Source: Marivita sp.
GTDB lineage: Bacteria; Pseudomonadota; Alphaproteobacteria; Rhodobacterales; Rhodobacteraceae
DNA: 47,240 bases
Direction: 5' to 3'
Assembly (NCBI RefSeq): GCF_022763305.1
Contig: NZ_JALEGT010000021.1
Span: 1 to 47,240, forward strand
In this document: positions 7,898-16,514 of the stretch, in pieces
Layout of the letters: the number at the start of each line of letters is the position of its first letter
Numbering within the stretch: the stretch's first letter is position 1
Translations under genes and position numbers: made by a program
The notes under the pieces: generated by a model
What the model was told of the DNA's origin: nothing
Seen by the model: the letters and a program-made list of their open reading frames with translations, nothing else
Databases searched by the model: none

Positions 7898-8926
7898 TCA
7901 GAGAGACCGGGCGTCGCGGAACGAGAGCAGGCGGCGCGAGCCTTCGTCCCAGAGATGCAGCCGCGCATTGGCAAAGCTTTCGCGGATGGTCATGCGGTTG
8001 TGATCGGCAAGGCTGGCGTGATCACGGACCACTTCGGGCAGCCGGTAGAAGGGGATGCGGCTGTAAAGATGGTGGACGTGGTGGATGCCGATATTCCCGC
8101 TGAGCCATTGCAGCAGCTTGGGCAGCACGTAATACGAACTGCCATGCAGGGCCGCATCGTGCAATTGCCAGCCCTCGCCCTGATCCCAGAACGTGGTTTC
8201 GAACTGGTGCTGGACGTAGAAGAGCCAGACCCCCGCCGTTGCTGCAAGCAACGTCGATGGCAGGAAGATCAGCAGGATCGGCATCAGGCCCCCGAAATAA
8301 AGCATCACGAGCAGGCCTGACAGGATCGCGGCATTCGTTCCCATCGCGCTGGCCCAGTAGCGGACGCTGGACATCAGCCCCAGCGGGATGCGATTCTGCA
8401 GCAGGAAGAGATATCCCGGCCCCAAGCCGAACAGGATGATCGGATGCCGGTAAAGCCGGTACATCAGCTTGCTCCAGCCCGACAGCGCCTTGTATTCGGC
8501 CACGGTCATGGTGTGCACGTCGCCGATGCCGCGACGGTCGAGATTGCCATGGGTGCTATGGTGGATCGAATGGGTCCGTCGCCAGACATCATAGGGCGTG
8601 AGCGTCAGCACACCCAGCACACGGCCCAGCCAGTCGCTGAGCGTGCGGTTGTTGTAGAACGCGCCATGCCCGCAATCATGCTGGATGATGAAGAGCCGCA
8701 AGAGGAAAGCCGCATTCACGCAGGAGAGCGCAAAGGTCAACCGGTAGCTGACGCCCATGGCCCACCATGCGGCGGCCCATAGCGCCACGAACGGCCCCAG
8801 CGTGACGGCCAGCTCGAACGAGCTGCGCATCGCGTCAGGTTCGCGATATTTGGCGAGAATTTGAACCCAGTCTTTGGCGGAGGTCGGCACGGGCGTCTGC
8901 CCGGTAATCGTGAACTGCTCGGACAT
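7898..8926 (-). CDS. Membrane fatty acid desaturase
   Basis: A 342-residue integral membrane di-iron desaturase. The three histidine boxes are present: HDCGH at 83-87, HSIHH at 119-123 and HHVHH at 282-286, spaced by hydrophobic hairpins as in FADS-like (DesA/omega-6 type) enzymes. It would introduce a double bond into membrane acyl chains or a related lipid such as a carotenoid. The ATG at 8926 gives a short soluble N-terminus. It is a single gene, convergent with the TRAP operon. Its acyl substrate cannot be read from the sequence. Confidence 0.88.
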   Translation of the reverse strand: MSEQFTITGQTPVPTSAKDWVQILAKYREPDAMRSSFELAVTLGPFVALWAAAWWAMGVSYRLTFALSCVNAAFLLRLFIIQHDCGHGAFYNNRTLSDWLGRVLGVLTLTPYDVWRRTHSIHHSTHGNLDRRGIGDVHTMTVAEYKALSGWSKLMYRLYRHPIILFGLGPGYLFLLQNRIPLGLMSSVRYWASAMGTNAAILSGLLVMLYFGGLMPILLIFLPSTLLAATAGVWLFYVQHQFETTFWDQGEGWQLHDAALHGSSYYVLPKLLQWLSGNIGIHHVHHLYSRIPFYRLPEVVRDHASLADHNRMTIRESFANARLHLWDEGSRRLLSFRDARSL

Positions 8927-9028
8927 AAGCCTGCTTTTGTTGTATCGGTTGCAGCGTTCTATCCGATGAGAGGCAATCCGCCTACGCTTCTTCGCAGTCC
9001 ACGGGCCATCCGAGGCATTTTGCCACTG

Positions 9029-9325
9029 TCAGTCGTGATCGGCCGAATTGTCCGGGGCCTGTGGCGTGCAGGAACAGCGTTCCGGCTTGATGTCGAGCAG
9101 CGGCGTTTCGTCGATGCAGTCGGGCCCTTCAAGCGCGGGTTCCCAGTGGGGCAGCAGTTCCAGCCGGCACTCCGGCCCTTCCAACCGCCCCTGACGCGGG
9201 CAGAGGTCGCGCGTGACGAAGGGTGTGCGGATCGTCCCGATGAACTGCAGCCGCGCATTGTCAGGGGGCGGCGCGTCGGTTGCGATTTCGCCCTCGCGGA
9301 GGTCGGTTGGTAATGTCGATGTCAT
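9029..9325 (-). pseudogene. TrmO-like (TsaA domain) gene with an in-frame central deletion
   Basis: A 98-residue frame. The N-terminal part carries FIGTIRTPFVTRDLCPR and LEGPECRLELLPHWEPALEG, the start of the TrmO/TsaA domain (SAM-dependent tRNA m6t6A37 methyltransferase). It then jumps straight to CIDETPLLDIKPERC, which is the family's C-terminal motif. The intervening core, including the LYWLH and RPNPIG segments of family members, is missing: roughly 60-70 residues lost without breaking the frame. The ATG at 9325 has a good GGGAGAAG ribosome site. The short product probably cannot bind SAM, so this is called a decayed gene, though it could still be translated. Confidence 0.7.
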
Positions 9326-9461
9326 GCTCTTCTCCCACACAGGCCCCGGACACCACCTAGCCAAGATCGGCGCGACGGGCCAATGGACACGTGGCGCGAC
9401 GATGCTCTGCAGTGATGTGCATCTTGCCGCGCGTCGGTCTCTGGGACATAGTCGGCCCGCT

Positions 9462-10355
9462 ATGACGAACGCTGACACATCCACTGCAGAACGCTACCTC
9501 ACCGTGCCGGAGCTTGCGGCGCTGCTGCGCATCAAGGAGCGCAAGGTCTACGATCTTGCCGCCACCGGTGCCGTTCCCTGTTCGAAGGTCACCGGAAAGC
9601 TGCTGTTTCCCGAACAGGCCGTGCGGCGCTGGCTGGAGCGCGGCCAGACCGGAACGGCGCAGGTCGACTCCGCACGTCCGGTGGTGTTCCTGGGCAGCCA
9701 TGATCCCCTGCTCGACTGGGCGTTGCGCCAATCCGAATGCGGCATTGCGACGTTCTTTGACGGGTCCCAGGACGGATTGGACCGGTTTGTCGCCCGCGAT
9801 GGTCTTGGGGCCGGGCTGCACATGTTCGACGCAGCCTCCGGAACATGGAACATCGAGGCGGTGGATGCGCTGCTTCGCGGCACGCCGAGCGTGCTTCTTG
9901 GGTTTGCCAAACGTCGGCGTGGGCTGGTGGTCCGACCCGAACTGGTCAATGAGATCACCGGACTTGGCGATCTGGTTGGACGCACGATCACCCCCCGGCA
10001 GGTGGGCGCAGGATCGCGGAGCCTGTTCGACCATCTTTTGCGCGAAGCGGCCATTCCGCCTGAGACCATTCGCATGCGTCCGGTGGCCCGCAGCGAAGCG
10101 GATGCGGTTCTGGACGTTGCGACCGGCGCGTCTGATGCGACTTTCGGCCTCGAGGCGCTCGCCGAACAGCACCATCTCGGTTTTGTTGCTCAGATCGAGG
10201 AAAGCTTTGATATCGTGGTCGACCGCCGCGCCTATTTCGATCCTCCGATGCAGCGCTTTCTGGCCTTCCTGCGCAGCCCGGCTTTTGCGGATCACGCGGC
10301 GGGGCTCAAAGGATACGATATCTCGGATGCTGGAACCGTCCGCTGGAACGGTTAG
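9462..10355 (+). CDS. HTH regulator with periplasmic-binding-like sensor domain
   Basis: A 297-residue protein. Residues 9-55 form an excisionase/MerR-like helix-turn-helix (YLTVPELAALLRIKERKVYD). The rest resembles the COG1910 / PBP-like domain, a cytoplasmic relative of molybdate-type binding proteins (GLVVRPELVNEI, PRQVGAGSRSLFDHLL). It is probably a transcription factor that senses a small anion or metabolite. The ATG at 9462 fits the domain start; the open frame extends further upstream without domain support. It is divergent from the TrmO remnant and has no molybdate transport genes nearby, so its target is unknown. Confidence 0.75.
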   Translation: MTNADTSTAERYLTVPELAALLRIKERKVYDLAATGAVPCSKVTGKLLFPEQAVRRWLERGQTGTAQVDSARPVVFLGSHDPLLDWALRQSECGIATFFDGSQDGLDRFVARDGLGAGLHMFDAASGTWNIEAVDALLRGTPSVLLGFAKRRRGLVVRPELVNEITGLGDLVGRTITPRQVGAGSRSLFDHLLREAAIPPETIRMRPVARSEADAVLDVATGASDATFGLEALAEQHHLGFVAQIEESFDIVVDRRAYFDPPMQRFLAFLRSPAFADHAAGLKGYDISDAGTVRWNG

Positions 10356-10431
10356 CGCGAAATTCACGCGACATATGGTGGACGCTGCGGTGCGCCCGGC
10401 TTAGGTTCGGCGATGAACCAAGGATACCGGA

Positions 10432-12180
10432 ATGACTGACGCAACCCCCTATCAGGTGCTTGCCCGCAAGTATCGCCCCGAAACCTTTGCCCACCTCGTC
10501 GGGCAAGAGGCCATGGTGCGCACGCTGAAGAATGCCTTTGCCGCGGACCGGATCGCGCAGGCTTTCGTCATGACCGGGATTCGCGGGATCGGCAAAACCA
10601 CCACCGCGCGGATCATCGCGAAAGGGCTGAACTGTATCGGACCGGATGGCACCGGCGGACCGACAACCGAACCCTGCGGCCAGTGCGAACATTGCGTGGC
10701 GATCATGGAAGGCCGCCATGTCGACGTGATGGAGATGGACGCCGCCTCGCGGACGGGTGTGGGCGACATCCGCGAGATCATCGATTCCGTGCATTACCGG
10801 GCGGCATCAGCCCGTTACAAGATCTACATCATCGACGAAGTCCACATGCTGTCGACCAGTGCGTTCAACGCGCTCTTGAAGACGCTGGAAGAACCACCCG
10901 CGCATGTGAAGTTCATCTTTGCCACCACCGAGATCCGCAAGGTTCCCGTCACGGTGCTGTCGCGCTGCCAGCGGTTCGATCTGCGGCGGATCGAGCCGGA
11001 GATGATGATCACGCTTCTGCGCAAGATCGCGACGCGCGAAAATGCCGAGATCACGGATGATGCGCTGGCTTTGATCACACGCGCCGCCGAGGGCTCTGCC
11101 CGGGATGCGACCTCACTTCTGGATCAGGCGATCAGCCATGGTGCGGGGGAAACCACCGCCGAGCAGGTGCGCGCGATGTTGGGTCTGGCTGACCGGGGCC
11201 GCGTGCTCGACCTCTTCGATCTGGTGATGAAAGGCGACGCGGCGGGCGCGCTGACGGAGTTGAGCGCGCAATACGCCGATGGGGCCGACCCGATGGCAGT
11301 GCTGCGCGATCTCGCGGAAATCACGCATTGGATTTCCGTGGTCAAGATTACCCCCGAAGCCGCCGAAGACCCCACGATCAGCCCGGACGAACGCCAGCGC
11401 GGGCAGGACTTCGCGAACGCGCTTGGCATGCGCCCGCTGACGCGGCTGTGGCAGATGCTGCTCAAGGCGCTGGACGAGGTGGCGCAGGCGCCGAACGCGA
11501 TGATGGCCGCCGAAATGGCGATCATCCGCATGACTCATGTGTCGGAATTGCCCAGCCCTGAGGACCTTGTGAAAAGGTTGCAGGATACGCCGCCCCCACC
11601 ACCGCCATCTGGAAATGGAATGTCGGTTGGGGGGGCCACGCGGACGCAGGCGATGGGCGGCCATGCCCCAACCCATACGTCGTCTAACGGCCCACATGCC
11701 TCATACGGTGGTGCGGCGGTTGCGCTTGCGGCGGATCAGGCGCTGGCGCGGTATCCGACCTTCGAGCATGTGATCGAACTGATCCGCGCCAATCGCGATG
11801 TCAAACTGCTGGTCGAAGTCGAAGGCTGCGTGCGCCTCGCCGCCTATCAGCCCGGGCGGATCGAATTCACGCCGACCGACAATGCCCCCGCCGATCTGGC
11901 GCAGCGCCTTGGTGGTGCCTTGCAGCGCTGGACAGGTAATCGCTGGGCGGTGACTTTGGTCAACGGATCAGAGGCACCCACCATTGTCGAGACGCGCGAC
12001 GCCGCCGAAATCGCAATCAAGGAGGAAGCCGCGGCTCACCCTCTGGTCAAGGCCGTGCTCGACGCCTTTCCCGGCGCTGTGATCGAAGAGGTGCGCACAC
12101 CGGATCAACTGGCCGCCGTGGCCGAAGCGGAAGCCTTGCCCGAAGTGGAAGACGAATGGGACCCATTCGAGGAGGAGTGA
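10432..12180 (+). CDS. dnaX: DNA polymerase III subunit gamma/tau
   Basis: A 582-residue clamp-loader ATPase. Walker A GIRGIGKTT is at 49-57, a zinc knuckle uses Cys68, Cys82, Cys85 and Cys88, Walker B is IIDEVHML near 133-140, and the SRC sensor is in LSRCQRFDLR near 178. A proline-rich linker (about residue 385) leads to the tau C-terminal region, which ends in an acidic EEDEWDPFEEE-like tail typical of alphaproteobacteria. No obvious A-rich slippery site for programmed frameshifting was noticed. It heads the conserved dnaX-ybaB-recR unit, with one extra small gene between. Confidence 0.96.
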   Translation: MTDATPYQVLARKYRPETFAHLVGQEAMVRTLKNAFAADRIAQAFVMTGIRGIGKTTTARIIAKGLNCIGPDGTGGPTTEPCGQCEHCVAIMEGRHVDVMEMDAASRTGVGDIREIIDSVHYRAASARYKIYIIDEVHMLSTSAFNALLKTLEEPPAHVKFIFATTEIRKVPVTVLSRCQRFDLRRIEPEMMITLLRKIATRENAEITDDALALITRAAEGSARDATSLLDQAISHGAGETTAEQVRAMLGLADRGRVLDLFDLVMKGDAAGALTELSAQYADGADPMAVLRDLAEITHWISVVKITPEAAEDPTISPDERQRGQDFANALGMRPLTRLWQMLLKALDEVAQAPNAMMAAEMAIIRMTHVSELPSPEDLVKRLQDTPPPPPPSGNGMSVGGATRTQAMGGHAPTHTSSNGPHASYGGAAVALAADQALARYPTFEHVIELIRANRDVKLLVEVEGCVRLAAYQPGRIEFTPTDNAPADLAQRLGGALQRWTGNRWAVTLVNGSEAPTIVETRDAAEIAIKEEAAAHPLVKAVLDAFPGAVIEEVRTPDQLAAVAEAEALPEVEDEWDPFEEE

Positions 12181-12539
12181 TCCTGTCGCTCCTGCCCGGG
12201 GCTGCCATGGCGCAGGACTGCGCGGTGCAACGCCCCGGCTGGGATGGCGCACCGGTGAGTGCCGTGCAGGAAGCGGTGTTTCTGGCGTCGTCGCCTGCGG
12301 CTTTGGTTCTGCTCTTGGGCACCGCAATCGCAATCCGGTTCAAGAGCCAGTGGGGGTCCCTTGCGGTGGTTCTGGGCTGGACAGCCTTTGTCACCTTCCT
12401 GACCATGTTGGCCCCCGCGTCGCGTAAAGCCGCGATGGCGGAAGGCTGCGTGGGGTCGCCTGCCTTGTTCATTGGCGTGATCGCTGCAATATGTGTCGGG
12501 ATGATCTTTTACACCGCGCCTCCGCTGAAGGGGCGCTGA
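12156..12539 (+). CDS. Small membrane protein with signal sequence, unknown function
   Basis: A 127-residue protein that I do not recognise. It has a signal peptide-like start (cleavage plausible after PGAAMA, before QDCAV) and three hydrophobic segments (about residues 39-62, 66-85 and 101-121). Single cysteines follow the signal (QDC) and precede the last helix (EGC). Its ATG overlaps the end of dnaX by 25 bp; a GTG at 12177 is an alternative start. It sits between dnaX and ybaB and must share their transcript, but nothing in the sequence links it to DNA replication. Confidence 0.65.
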   Translation: MGPIRGGVILSLLPGAAMAQDCAVQRPGWDGAPVSAVQEAVFLASSPAALVLLLGTAIAIRFKSQWGSLAVVLGWTAFVTFLTMLAPASRKAAMAEGCVGSPALFIGVIAAICVGMIFYTAPPLKGR

Positions 12540-12554
12540 CCTACGGAGAGAAAC

Positions 12555-12899
12555 ATGTTCAAGGGTTTGGGCCAGATGGGCGACATGGCCAAGATGATGA
12601 AGGCCGCGCAGGAAATGCAGGGCAAGATGGCCCAGATGCAGGAAGATCTGGCCACCATGACCGTGACCGGCGAAAGCGGCGCGGGTCTGGTCAAGGCCAC
12701 GGCCACCGCCAAGGGTGAGCTGACCGGGCTCGACATCGACCCGTCGATCTTCAACGGGGATGACAAGGAAGTTGTCGAAGACCTGATCCTGGCCGCGATC
12801 AAGGATGCGCAGCAGAAGGCGCAGGACAAGGCGCAGGAAGAGATGGGCAAGCTGACCGAAGGTCTGGGCCTGCCGCCGGGGATGAAGCTTCCGTTCTGA
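12555..12899 (+). CDS. ybaB: YbaB/EbfC nucleoid-associated protein
   Basis: A 114-residue small DNA-binding protein. The methionine-rich N-terminal helix (MGDMAKMMKAAQEMQGKMAQMQ) and the following TGESGAGLVKATATAKGEL beta region match YbaB/EbfC, which forms tweezer-shaped dimers on DNA. GGAGAG precedes the ATG. Its place between dnaX and recR is widely conserved in bacteria and supports the assignment. Confidence 0.95.
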   Translation: MFKGLGQMGDMAKMMKAAQEMQGKMAQMQEDLATMTVTGESGAGLVKATATAKGELTGLDIDPSIFNGDDKEVVEDLILAAIKDAQQKAQDKAQEEMGKLTEGLGLPPGMKLPF

Positions 12900-12947
12900 G
12901 GGTCCCGGACGCGCAGCGTACTCAAATCGATCGGTTGGGTCTGACAC

Positions 12948-13541
12948 ATGCGGGACGGCGGCGACATCGAGGCGCTCATCGCGATGATGGCGCGGCTGCC
13001 GGGGCTGGGCCCCCGGTCGGCCCGCCGTGCCGTGTTGCACATGATCCGCAAGCGCGGGTTGTTGCTGGGGCCACTGGCCGAGTTGATGACCCGCGTGGCC
13101 CGGGATGCGCGCGAATGTCTGAACTGCGGCAATATCGGCACGCAGGACATCTGCGACATCTGTCAGGACAATCAGCGCAACAACGGGTTGCTCTGTGTGG
13201 TTGAAGACGTGTCCGATCTTTGGGCGATGGAGCGGTCGGGCGTCTTCAAAGGGCGCTATCATGTCTTGGGCGGCACACTGTCGGCGCTGGATCAGGTAGG
13301 TCCGGACGAGCTGCGCATTCCCAAGCTTTCGGCCCGCGTGGACAGCGAAGAGATCACCGAGGTGATCCTCGCGCTCAATGCCACGATCGACGGGCAGACC
13401 ACGGCCCACTACATCGCGGATCAACTAGAGGGACGCGTGGCGCTCACGTCGCTTGCGCAGGGCGTGCCCATCGGCGGTGAGCTGGATTACCTTGACGAGG
13501 GGACGATCACCGCAGCCATGAACGCGCGCAAACCTCTCTGA
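12948..13541 (+). CDS. recR: Recombination mediator protein RecR
   Basis: A 197-residue repair protein acting with RecF and RecO to load RecA on gapped DNA. It has the N-terminal helix-hairpin-helix ([18 protein letters not shown]), a C4 zinc finger at Cys57, Cys60, Cys69 and Cys72, and a Toprim domain ([26 protein letters not shown]). Length is normal. It ends the dnaX operon. Confidence 0.96.
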   Translation: MRDGGDIEALIAMMARLPGLGPRSARRAVLHMIRKRGLLLGPLAELMTRVARDARECLNCGNIGTQDICDICQDNQRNNGLLCVVEDVSDLWAMERSGVFKGRYHVLGGTLSALDQVGPDELRIPKLSARVDSEEITEVILALNATIDGQTTAHYIADQLEGRVALTSLAQGVPIGGELDYLDEGTITAAMNARKPL

Positions 13542-13612
13542 ACAACATATATAAAAATTGGAACATGTTTTGACACCTGTCTGTTGATCTCCCAAAGGAG
13601 AGAAGGAGCGTC

Positions 13613-14512
13613 ATGACAGTTTCAGGAACAAGCAAATCGAACGGCCACGCCTCCCCGGAGGTAACGGGCTTCTATGATGCCGACACCGGCAGTATCCAAT
13701 ATCTTGCCGTCGACCCGGAGACGCGGAAGGCCGCGCTGATCGACACGGTGCTGACCTTCGATCCACAAAGCGCCTCGACGCATACGGGCAGTGTCGACGC
13801 GATCCTGCGATTTGCCGAGGCAGAGGGCGTCGAGATCGTGTGGATCCTCGACACGCATCCACATGCTGATCACCTCATGGCATCATCCTATCTGAAAGAC
13901 AGGTTGGGCCAGCCAAACGCGATTGGCGAGAAGGTGAAGGAGATCGCCGATCTGTGGCGCGACATCTATCATCTGCCAGACGCGTTCGATCCGGCCCGGG
14001 ATTTCGACCATCTGTTTGCCGATGGCGATACGTTTCAGATCGGGGACCTGCCGGTCCGTGTGATGCTGTCGCCCGGCCACACGCTGGGGTCGATCACATA
14101 TTTGGTCGGTGATGATGCGGCGTTTGTGCACGACACGTTCATGCAGCCAGATGCCGGCACGTCCCGCGCGGATTTCCCGGGCGGCACGGCGGCCGATCTG
14201 TGGGAGTCGTTGCAGGCCATTCTCGCCCTGCCCGACCATACACGGTTGTTTGTCGGACATGATTACGGGACAAGATACCGGACCGACCCTGCCTGGGTTT
14301 CTACCGTCGCCCAGCAGCGTCGGCACAACGTCCATATTGGCGGCGGTGTCTCGCGGGACGATTACATCGCGCGACGCGACGCGCGTGACAAAACGCTGTC
14401 CCTGCCCGACCGCATGCTGCACGTTCTGCAGATGAATCTCCGGGCCGGGCGCGCTCCGGAGCCCGAACGCGACGGGCACAGCTATTTGAAACTTCCGATG
14501 AACAAGTTTTAG
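13613..14512 (+). CDS. MBL-fold persulfide dioxygenase-like hydrolase (Blh/ETHE1 type)
   Basis: A 299-residue metallo-beta-lactamase-fold protein. THPHADH at 81-87, SPGHTLGS, HDTFMQPDAGTSRADFPGG and FVGHDYG give the metal-binding and family signatures of ETHE1/Blh persulfide dioxygenases, which oxidise glutathione persulfide to sulfite. It is followed 8 bp later by a rhodanese, so the pair is a likely sulfide detoxification module. The upstream gap is AT-rich and holds the 8-bp palindrome AACATGTT, a possible regulator site. The activity is inferred from family motifs. Confidence 0.85.
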   Translation: MTVSGTSKSNGHASPEVTGFYDADTGSIQYLAVDPETRKAALIDTVLTFDPQSASTHTGSVDAILRFAEAEGVEIVWILDTHPHADHLMASSYLKDRLGQPNAIGEKVKEIADLWRDIYHLPDAFDPARDFDHLFADGDTFQIGDLPVRVMLSPGHTLGSITYLVGDDAAFVHDTFMQPDAGTSRADFPGGTAADLWESLQAILALPDHTRLFVGHDYGTRYRTDPAWVSTVAQQRRHNVHIGGGVSRDDYIARRDARDKTLSLPDRMLHVLQMNLRAGRAPEPERDGHSYLKLPMNKF

Positions 14513-14520
14513 GAGACGTC

Positions 14521-14904
14521 ATGGATATCGAAACCACCGAGACCGGCACGCTTGAACACTGGACGCCAGACGAGGTCGCGGCCGCGTTTGCCGAGGACAG
14601 GATCGTCCTGATCGACGTCCGCACGCCGCAGGAATTCGCGCTCGAAAGGATCAACGGCGCGCTTCTTGCCCCGATGCAGGCATTCCAGCCCAACCACATG
14701 CCGGACCAATCAAAGAAACAGATCGTCTTTCACTGCGGATCGGGTGTCCGGTCGGCGCGAGTGGCAAAGCTCTGCCTTGCGGCGGGAGAAAAGCGCATTA
14801 CCCATATGGCCGGTGGTTTTGCGGCGTGGAAAGAGGCCGGACTGGCCTATATGGGCACAGACATGGCGACAGGTGCGCCCAAGGAAATGCAGAAAACGGC
14901 GTAA
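14521..14904 (+). CDS. Rhodanese-domain sulfurtransferase
   Basis: A 127-residue single-domain rhodanese. DVRTPQEFALERINGALLAP and the active-site loop HCGSGVRS (Cys72 carries the persulfide) are clear. AGGAGACGTC precedes the ATG. In sulfide-oxidising operons such a protein moves sulfane sulfur between glutathione persulfide and thiosulfate. The co-transcribed persulfide dioxygenase-like gene upstream supports that role. Followed by a terminator. Confidence 0.9.
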   Translation: MDIETTETGTLEHWTPDEVAAAFAEDRIVLIDVRTPQEFALERINGALLAPMQAFQPNHMPDQSKKQIVFHCGSGVRSARVAKLCLAAGEKRITHMAGGFAAWKEAGLAYMGTDMATGAPKEMQKTA

Positions 14905-14915
14905 GCGCATGAAAA

Positions 14916-14948
14916 AACCCGGCACCGCTGGTGGGGCCGGGTTCTTTT
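14916..14948 (+). terminator. Rho-independent terminator after the rhodanese gene
   Basis: Stem AACCCGGC / GCCGGGTT (14916-14923 and 14936-14943) followed by CTTTT. The A-rich left flank means it may also work for the convergent trcR gene. Confidence 0.75.
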
Positions 14949-14969
14949 CGGTCAGGATGACGCGCGTGA

Positions 14970-15740
14970 TCAGCGACGGTAATCGTCGTCGTCCTCGTCG
15001 TCATCGTCATCGTGGGTGCCGTCCGGCAGGTTGAAGAAACTGTCCGCATCCGCGTAATCGTCGTCACGGCGCTCGGTTTCGCTGTCCTGCGACGATCCGG
15101 ACAGGCTGAAGGTTTCGAGCCCTTCGATAGCCGTCGGCAAGCGCGGTTCCGTGTCCATCTCAAGGCTCTGCTCGGTCGAGACAAGCTTGCGACGCTCGTC
15201 ATCGGTCATCACCGCTTCCTGCTTCTTCGCGGCTTTGGCGACGGCCGCGTCCAGTTCGGACTGCTTGCAGAGGCCCAGTGCCACCGGGTCGATCGGCTGG
15301 ATGTTGTTGATGTTCCAGTGCGTGCGCTCGCGGATCGCCTGAATCGTCGGCTTGGTGGTGCCCACCAGCTTGGAAATCTGGCCATCGCTCAGCTCGGGAT
15401 GGAATTTGACCAGCCAGAGGATCGACGCTGGACGGTCCTGACGCTTGGAGAGCGGCGTGTAACGCGGGCCACGGCGCTTTTCCTCGCCCTGAGCCGCGGC
15501 ATAGACCTTGAGCTTGAGCTTGTGCATCGGGTTCGCTTCGCCCTTCTTGATCTCTTCGGGCTCGAGCTGGTTGTTGGCGATGGGATCAAACCCTTTGACC
15601 CCGGCCGCCACGTCGCCATCGGCGATGCCCTGAACCTCGAGTTCGTGCATGCCGGTGAAATCGGCGATCTGCTTGAAGGTCAGTGTCGTGTTGTCCACCA
15701 GCCAGACGGCGGTGGCCTTTGCCATGATCGGTTTGCCCAT
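14970..15740 (-). CDS. trcR: Cell-cycle transcriptional regulator TrcR (DUF1013)
   Basis: A 256-residue protein matching the alphaproteobacterial DUF1013/TrcR family. TAVWLVDNTTLTFKQIADF at the N-terminus and ILWLVKFHPELSDGQISKLV near the middle are its two helix-turn-helix-like segments. The C-terminus is a long run of Asp and Glu residues. The ATG at 15740 is chosen because AAGGAGACGCGAG stands before it; a second ATG five codons later is less well placed. The family is largely restricted to Alphaproteobacteria and is linked to cell-cycle gene control in Rhodobacter-type bacteria. Confidence 0.88.
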   Translation of the reverse strand: MGKPIMAKATAVWLVDNTTLTFKQIADFTGMHELEVQGIADGDVAAGVKGFDPIANNQLEPEEIKKGEANPMHKLKLKVYAAAQGEEKRRGPRYTPLSKRQDRPASILWLVKFHPELSDGQISKLVGTTKPTIQAIRERTHWNINNIQPIDPVALGLCKQSELDAAVAKAAKKQEAVMTDDERRKLVSTEQSLEMDTEPRLPTAIEGLETFSLSGSSQDSETERRDDDYADADSFFNLPDGTHDDDDDEDDDDYRR

Positions 15741-15874
15741 CTCGCGTCTCCTTACGCAAAGCTTCTTCCCTCTCCCGGAGGGTTCCGGGAGGTCCCGGAT
15801 CGGCCGGGACGGGTTTCCATTGTCAGGGAACTTGGCGGCCTTATAGTCGCGCAAGGGCAAAGAGGAAAGAGCAA

Positions 15875-16513
15875 ATGCGGGTTTTGGGTTGGGCGTTGGC
15901 CTGCGTGATGGCCGCACCCGTTGCATGGGCCGAGGGCGAACGCGCGGGTGAGTTCGATTATTACGTGATGGCGCTCAGCTGGTCGCCGACATGGTGCGCG
16001 CTGGAAGGGGATGCGCGGCAATCACCGCAATGCGCTGCGGATGCGGATTTCGGCTGGGTGCTGCATGGTCTCTGGCCGCAGTACCATCGCGGCTGGCCAT
16101 CGTTCTGCCCGACGTCGGAACGTAACCCGTCCCGATCCATGACGGCCGAAATGGCAGACATCATGGGCACGTCGGGTCTGGCCTGGTATCAGTGGAACAA
16201 ACATGGCGTCTGCTCGGGCTTGTCGGCCTCGGAATACTATGCCCTTGCGCGCGACGCTTACGGCACAATCGTTGGCCCGGATGTCTTTCGACGCCTGGAC
16301 ACGGTGGTGCGCCTGCCCGCTTCGGTCGTGGAAGAGGCGTTCCTGAAGGACAACCCGCAGCTTGAACCGGACATGATCACCATCACCTGCAGACAGGGTC
16401 GCATTCAGGAAGCCCGAATCTGCCTGTCGAAATCGCTGGAGCCGGTGCCTTGCGGACAGGATGTGGTCCGGGATTGCACCGCAACAGATGCGTTGTTCGA
16501 TCCAATCCGTTAG
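15875..16513 (+). CDS. Secreted RNase T2-family ribonuclease
   Basis: A 212-residue protein with a signal peptide (cleavage near residue 19, APVAWA before EGERA). The RNase T2 motifs are HGLWPQ (His64) and WNKHGVCSG (His110), with several cysteines for disulfides. The usual acidic residue of the second motif (EWxKHG) is glutamine here (Gln106, YQWNKHG), which may lower activity. It should cut RNA in the periplasm or outside the cell. It is divergent from trcR and ends one base before the COQ9 gene, which reads the other way. Confidence 0.88.
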   Translation: MRVLGWALACVMAAPVAWAEGERAGEFDYYVMALSWSPTWCALEGDARQSPQCAADADFGWVLHGLWPQYHRGWPSFCPTSERNPSRSMTAEMADIMGTSGLAWYQWNKHGVCSGLSASEYYALARDAYGTIVGPDVFRRLDTVVRLPASVVEEAFLKDNPQLEPDMITITCRQGRIQEARICLSKSLEPVPCGQDVVRDCTATDALFDPIR

Positions 16514-16514
16514 T

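Noticed and set aside
10356-10431. Possible SRP RNA gene upstream of dnaX
   Set aside because: The gap is only 76 bases and lacks the conserved SRP apical loop sequences.
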